64,000 nucleotides of DNA from Tetragonia tetragonoides (lineage: Eukaryota > Streptophyta > Magnoliopsida > Caryophyllales > Aizoaceae), in contig CM076143.1 in assembly GCA_038025085.1 (NCBI GenBank), positions 33,440,501 to 33,504,500 of the forward strand, given 5' to 3'. Below, piece after piece: positions 59,179 to 64,000 of this stretch (within the stretch, counting starts at the first letter, position 1; each line of letters starts with the position of its first letter). A program made the position numbers and the translations under genes. The notes under the pieces are model-generated. The model made no database searches. It had not been told where the DNA came from and saw only the letters and a program-made list of their open reading frames with translations.

Positions 59179-59797
59179 GTTCTTCTACAACAATAGATAC
59201 CATGCGAGCATTGGTAGAGAACCTTACAAGGCGCTGTATGGGAGGAAGTGCCGATCTCCTACGTGTTGGAACGACATAAGTGAGACCTTTGTTTTGAGTC
59301 CGGATTTTATTCAAGAAACTGTGGATCAAGTGAAACTTGTCCAAGAGAAGATGAAAGCTGCACTAGATAGACAGAAAGCCTATGCAGATCAATATCCACG
59401 AATGGATGAATTCCAAGTTGGTGAGGAGGTACTTCTCAAAGTATCACCTAGTCGTCGAGTAATGAGATTTGGGCGCAAAGGAAAGTTTAGCCCAAAGTAC
59501 ATTGGACCCTATGAGATTCTTGAAAGAATTGGAGAGGTCGCTTATAGGCTTGCTATGCCTATGGATTTGGAGCAAGCGCACGATGTGATCTACGTGTCAC
59601 AACTAAAGAGGTATCACCATGATCCAAGTCATGTGCTGAATCCTGAAAAGGTAGTGTTAGACGACACACTTACCTATGAAGAGCAACCAGTTTGAGTCCT
59701 TGAGGTGCGAACTAAACCTGTGAGGATCCTAGACGAGAAAACGAAGAAAACTCGTGCGTCTACGATCAACTTTGTGAAAGTGTTGGGGGCTAACCAC
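59171..59797 (+). pseudogene. pol: Integrase C-terminus and start of chromodomain of element E
   Basis: FYNNRYHASIGREPYKALYG leads to the GPY/F module (IGPYEILERIG, about 59500-59530) and VIYVSQLKRYHHD. A TGA at about 59693 interrupts, and the frame resumes with PVRILDEKTKKTR and NFVKVLGANH, the first half of a Tekay-type chromodomain. It ends at the solo LTR insertion; its last residues lie at 61635-61712. Confidence 0.88.
59793..59797. other. Target-site duplication of the solo LTR, left copy (ACCAC)
   Basis: ACCAC before TGTAAATACC; the exact repeat is at 61630-61634. Confidence 0.93.
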
Positions 59798-61629
59798 TGT
59801 AAATACCAGGGTTAGAATTTTACTCCCTTTGCTATTGGGTGTTTAGGATAATTGAAGAGTCGCCACAAAATTTTAAGACAACACTTGGAAACCAATAAAG
59901 AACCCAAATCGAAAGTCTAGAAAGACTGCAATTTGGTGGCGAATTAAGCACCGAATTACGCCCGTTAAATAAACTGCCTATACTAATTGATCTTGATTAA
60001 TAATTAAAGTTGCACGGTTCCAAGCAAATCCGGTCGTCCAAATCCAAGAATTAACTAAGTGGGTTGAACAACATGAATTATTGCTATTGTTATCGCTTTG
60101 CACATGATTTATCCAATTACATGCTATGATTTAATAAAGCGCAAGATTAACCCAATAAATATACAAGATGATAGTATTCTCCAAAACCTGCCGTTCTTAC
60201 TTAACGCGCCAATTGCGAACTTGCATCAATAAATAAGTTAGTAACTTCATTAGAATTAAATCAAAGCAACAAATAAGTAGTTAATAAGAACATGTTTTTC
60301 ATGCAATAATTATAACAAATATGAAAATTGATCTAATCATGCAATTAATCTAATTCTATACTAATTAAACATGTAAATATGCAAAAACATGATTTTTATA
60401 CTAAACATGCAATAAACATGAATTTAAACTAATCTAACATGATTAATATACTAATATATAAAATAATAATCAAAACATGCAAATTAATCAACCATAAGCA
60501 TAATCTAAGTAAAACATGATTTTATAAAGAATTGATTTAAAGAAATAAACCCTCAGGATGGATAACTTGGATGTTCACTTACGAACGGACGAATTCCAAG
60601 AGATTCTTGTTCTTGATCAAAGGTAGATGAATTATGTGTTGTCTTGTAAAGATGAATAATATTAAAGGTTTATTTGTGGTGTAAAGGGTAAAGGTTCAGT
60701 TTTTGTGGTGGAAGGATTATTAGAGTTGTTTATTTGGTGAAGGAGGAAGGAGATGGATGAAGATAGAGATATTAGGGTTAATTAGAGAGCTCTAGGTTTC
60801 AATTTGACCTCTCCATTGGGTTCTCCTTGAAAAAACGGAGGAAAAGAGTATATATAGAGGTAGGTTTAGCTCTGGCACGGAACAAACAAAAGGGCCGGAC
60901 AAAAATAGTCCAATAGGCGCCTTTCGGGGGGGACCGCTTGGCGTCCAAGCGGCTAACGCTCTGACAAGCGGCTAGCCTCTAGGACTAACGGTCTTTCAAC
61001 TAGGACAAGCGGCTTAGCCGCTTGGGCAAGCGGTTCAGCCGCTCCAACTAGCGAGTTTCGACTTCAAAGGCCCATAACTTTTTCGCTTGACCTCCGATTG
61101 AGCTGATTCTTTTTGCATTGGATTCCTCATTCAAGGGGATTTCTTAGGACATATTGTAAATCCAATTATCATGAGTATTGGGGTAGTTATGACCCAAACA
61201 CTTAAGAGGTACCCATTTAAGTATACCTTGCGGTAATTGAATCATATGTCATTCGTTTCTTATTGGACTTGGACCCATAATATGTCATTTTAAAGATATT
61301 TGTGTGAGGAATCCATTTAAATTAGGCCCACTTGAGAATTATTCCTTTAATGGAGGAGAATCCTATTTGAACCGTGGAGTGCGGTAATCAGAGCATCTCT
61401 ATTGTCCCATATCTTTGTGGTATCACATCTTTTGACTCCGGTGTCCATTTGGGACGAGGTAAGGGGAGTTGTAAAGCTTATGAAAAGGGATATGTGATTG
61501 TGGTGAAATGAGAGGCTTTATGCCAATGATCAAGAGTTCGAACACTTCGGAAATTCTTACTTTCCATGTTATTCCATATCCATCATCATCGGATTTTTGG
61601 TGGGACAGAGACACAATTTCATGTCTACA
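59798..61629 (-). mobile_element. Solo LTR of a B-related Tat family
   Basis: 1832 bases, reading TGTAGACATG...GGTATTTACA on the minus strand, flanked by ACCAC duplications. It shares with the LTRs of B the start TGTAGAC, the region GTCGCCACAAAATTTTAAG, and the GCGG-N5-CCGC palindromes (61009-61021, 61030-61042). A TATA box on the minus strand is at 60849-60857. No internal sequence remains, consistent with LTR-LTR recombination. Confidence 0.92.
60925..61050 (-). promoter_or_regulatory. Palindrome cluster of the solo LTR promoter
   Basis: Two perfect GCGG-N5-CCGC sites plus near copies at 60931-60990, located about 70-190 bases upstream (minus-strand sense) of the TATA box at 60849. Confidence 0.7.
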
Positions 61630-61634
61630 ACCAC

Positions 61635-61980
61635 AAAATCAAAGAAGCGACTTAGGAGACTGAGGCTGATATGCGCAAGCGTAATTCTCAACTGTTCGAA
61701 CAAGGTACTTAACCTTAGTTTCGAGCTCGAAACCTTTTTGAAGGGGAAGGGTTTAACAATCCACAAAAGAAAAGAATTAAAGACTGGAAAACTCATTGCA
61801 TTACATTGCATCATGCTCATTTTTGTTATTTGGAAAAGTTGTGAAAACTTTTAAACTTTCGAGTTACATTGTGTTTTGAACTTTGAAAGTGTGGTGGAAA
61901 AACATCGCCTTATGAAACTAGCTTCACTTTGGTGGTGATCCTAAGTTTCGAGGACGAAACATCTTTTAAGGGGTTAAGGA
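61635..61980 (+). pseudogene. End of chromodomain and 3' untranslated region of element E
   Basis: In frame with the part before the solo LTR, the sequence gives the conserved E-A-T then a TAG where Tekay-type chromodomains have Trp, and ends QLFEQGT at 61710-61712. The untranslated part ends with CGAGGACGAAACATC and the polypurine tract before 61981. Confidence 0.82.
61964..61980 (+). promoter_or_regulatory. Polypurine tract of element E
   Basis: TTTAAGGGGTTAAGGA directly before the 3' LTR. It is weaker than usual because of the interrupting TT. Confidence 0.75.
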
Positions 61981-64000
61981 TGTAATACCCCGTATTTTTA
62001 TTCATTTTAGAATAATAATTACTTAAAAAGAAAATGCAACTTCGGATTTAAATAATTAATTGGGCTCATAAATGTTCAAAGTGTCTAATTAATATTGGGT
62101 TTTGATTTTGGACCTAATTAAATTATAATTGAGCCAAATAAATAAAAAGGATTTTAGTGGGCTATAATTTTGGTTTGGCCGAAATTATAGGCGAGAAAAT
62201 TGGGCCATTATTTTCGGCTAGGTGGCCGAAAATAAGGCACCAAAATTCAGAATTTTTGTTTAAAAAATGTTTCCTAAATTGTTGGATGGTGGAGTGATTT
62301 TAGGTGAGGTTTTAGGAAAGGAGAAGTTGAGATAAGGAAGGAGTGTCTTCAGTCCTTAAATACACTAAACTACTAAATCAACTGACTCTTTACCAAATAA
62401 AAAAAAAAGAACGTTTCTCTCTCTCTCACTCTCACACACGGCCGAACAAGGGGAAGAAGGAAAGAGAATTTAACACTCTCTCATAATTCATCCTTTGTGC
62501 AATTTTAATCCTTTTGATTTCCAAGTAAGTGTTCTTAACTTGTTTTTGATTCTTAAAAGCTTTAAATTCATTCAAGTATGAGTTTTTATGAACCCTAGTT
62601 TTTTATGAGTAAATCCTTATTTATGTTTTGCCTAGGGTTTGCTAGATTCTATTGCTTTTGCAGGATAGGATCGTGATTAAGGTTGGGTTCGTTGTTTTAT
62701 TGAATTCAATCAAAGTTTGAGTTTAAAAGATTGGATCATGTATTTAATTAAATCTGGAAATTTATTAATTATTTGGATTTAATTAGATTTGGGTTTGTTA
62801 AAGTTGTTTAAAAAAAAAAAAAGATTAGGGGTTTCAGTTTGTGCAACCCCTGCCGTGCTGCAGTAGCAAGCAGCGGCGGCCGTCCGGCGTCACCAGCCAT
62901 CGCTGGCGGTGGTGATTGTGGAGTTGAGTGGTGTGTTCGTGGTTTGACTTGTTTTGACTTGTTGACTTGTTTTAGGGTTTTGGAAAGTTTCCTAATTTAG
63001 TTTGTGCAAATTGATTTTTGAAAACTTTGAGCATGCAAGAGTAACTGAAAATTTCAGCAACTTAATTAATTTAATTAAGGGTACTAAATCATCTTTATAG
63101 TTTAATAAAGAGTTTTAGAAATCAAGGTATTGACTATTGGTGTATTGTGGATTTGTTAGGGCCCGTTGATCGCACGTGAACGTAAGGAGCTTACAAGTTT
63201 GTCGTGATTGCCTTATTGCTAAAGGTAATTCATGTCTTGATGAATTATGTAATTCATTGTGGTGATTTCATGTTTAGTGGAATTGTATTTATTGGTCTAG
63301 CAATGGGATTGGGAATGTTAATTAATATTTGGACTTGTGAGTATTTTGGAAAGGGATAATTGATATTTATTTCCTTGTGATAATTTGTATAGAATTATGT
63401 TAGTGAATGCATGTATTATGTTGGAAATTCACTTTGTGTAGCAATGTCTACTTGTTGATGTTCATGTAAGGAGATGCATGACCTATTGTGTTGTTGAACG
63501 AAAATTATGTTAATAATTGTTCAATTGGGAATATAGCTTGTATTGCTATTTTTGTATCATGTTGGTAAGCATGTGGATTCATGTTAGAAGCATGTTACTT
63601 CAATAAGTTGAAATGAACTTTTACTATTGGAACCTATTTAAAGGTATTGAACTAGGTGGTTTTGAATTGAGGCCTAGATGCCCTTCATGTAAAATGCCAT
63701 CAGAAATTGTAACCATATTGTGTTACTTGAGAATTGCCAAGATTATGTGATTTACTTGACTATGTGATCACCATACTAAAATAAATTGAGAGTTAAGACT
63801 TCTTTGGTAATGGATCCACCGAAGGATGCGAATTGGAATTTGTCACTTGTTAGGTTGAGTGGTTCATTGGTTATGGCCTCAACGTATTGAAATCTTGAAT
63901 CCATACTGAGTATTTGGGAGAGTGGTTCTCTCGAACAGTTCTTCCTATAGACTTAAGGGTCGAAGGAGGGTATGCATACTAAGGAACATTAGAAGTACTT
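61981..64000 (+). repeat. 3' LTR of element E (incomplete at the window edge)
   Basis: TGTAATACCCCGTATT onward. The full LTR is estimated at about 2.8 kb from the two parts of the 5' copy. TATA-like TTAAATAC at 62356-62363 is followed by a CT-rich leader (62415-62440). No gene inside. Confidence 0.9.

Larger units (their letters stand above)
47256..64000 (+). mobile_element. Element E: Tekay/Del-like chromovirus, interrupted, open at the right edge
   Basis: 5' LTR 47256-47494 plus 54118-55101 (split by element F), tRNA-iMet primer site, extra ORF, gag, partial RT, RNase H, integrase, chromodomain split by a solo LTR, polypurine tract, 3' LTR from 61981 past the window end. It inserted into antisense gene 1 of D. 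The left duplication would be CGCGC (47251-47255); the other side is outside the window. Confidence 0.88.

Overview
This window is plant nuclear DNA, probably from a eudicot, and it is almost entirely LTR retrotransposons stacked inside one another. The evidence is the set of Ty3/gypsy lineages typical of flowering plants (Tat, Tekay/Del-type chromovirus, Athila), their plant-type primer-binding sites, plant-type introns and TATA boxes, and plant-specific domains (plant mobile domain, DUF7745-like). I see no rRNA, tRNA, CRISPR or bacterial genes. No single-copy host gene is complete. The only possible non-retrotransposon gene remnant is one exon at 29639-30097.

Left half (sense strand mostly minus). 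A Tekay-like chromovirus (A, 28030 down to 4009) has its 5' LTR split by a complete 17.2-kb Tat element (B, 9248-26466, perfect target duplication CTAGG). Its pol is cut by a non-autonomous Tat-related element (C, 4008 to the window start). B carries gag-pol on the minus strand. On the opposite strand, between integrase and the 3' LTR, it carries two intron-containing genes: gene 1, a plant-mobile-domain protein, and gene 2, a DUF7745-like protein.

Middle. At 28031-30097 there is an AT-rich degenerate 'tatgaaca' repeat field and a broken exon. Next is a second gag-only element of the C family (C', 30098-38191) with long tandem arrays, followed by a further PBS and leader that run into a truncated Tat element (D, 39214-47255). 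D is a plus-strand relative of B and again carries both antisense genes.

Right end. A second Tekay-like chromovirus (E, plus strand, from 47256 past the window end) sits in D's antisense gene 1. E was hit twice: an Athila-type gag-protease element (F, 47504-54117) replaced about 1.6 kb of its 5' LTR, and a solo LTR (59798-61629, duplication ACCAC) splits its chromodomain.

How the parts relate. B and D supply the autonomous Tat machinery: gag with repeated zinc knuckles, RT, two RNase H domains and integrase. The C family has only gag plus the same primer-binding site, so it probably moved in trans. The most striking structure is a clustered 13-bp palindrome, GCGG-N5-CCGC, which appears upstream of the TATA region in the B-type LTRs and also in the promoters of both antisense genes. 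This suggests one regulatory circuit controlling sense and antisense transcription. All coding regions seen carry stops or frameshifts, so these copies look dead.
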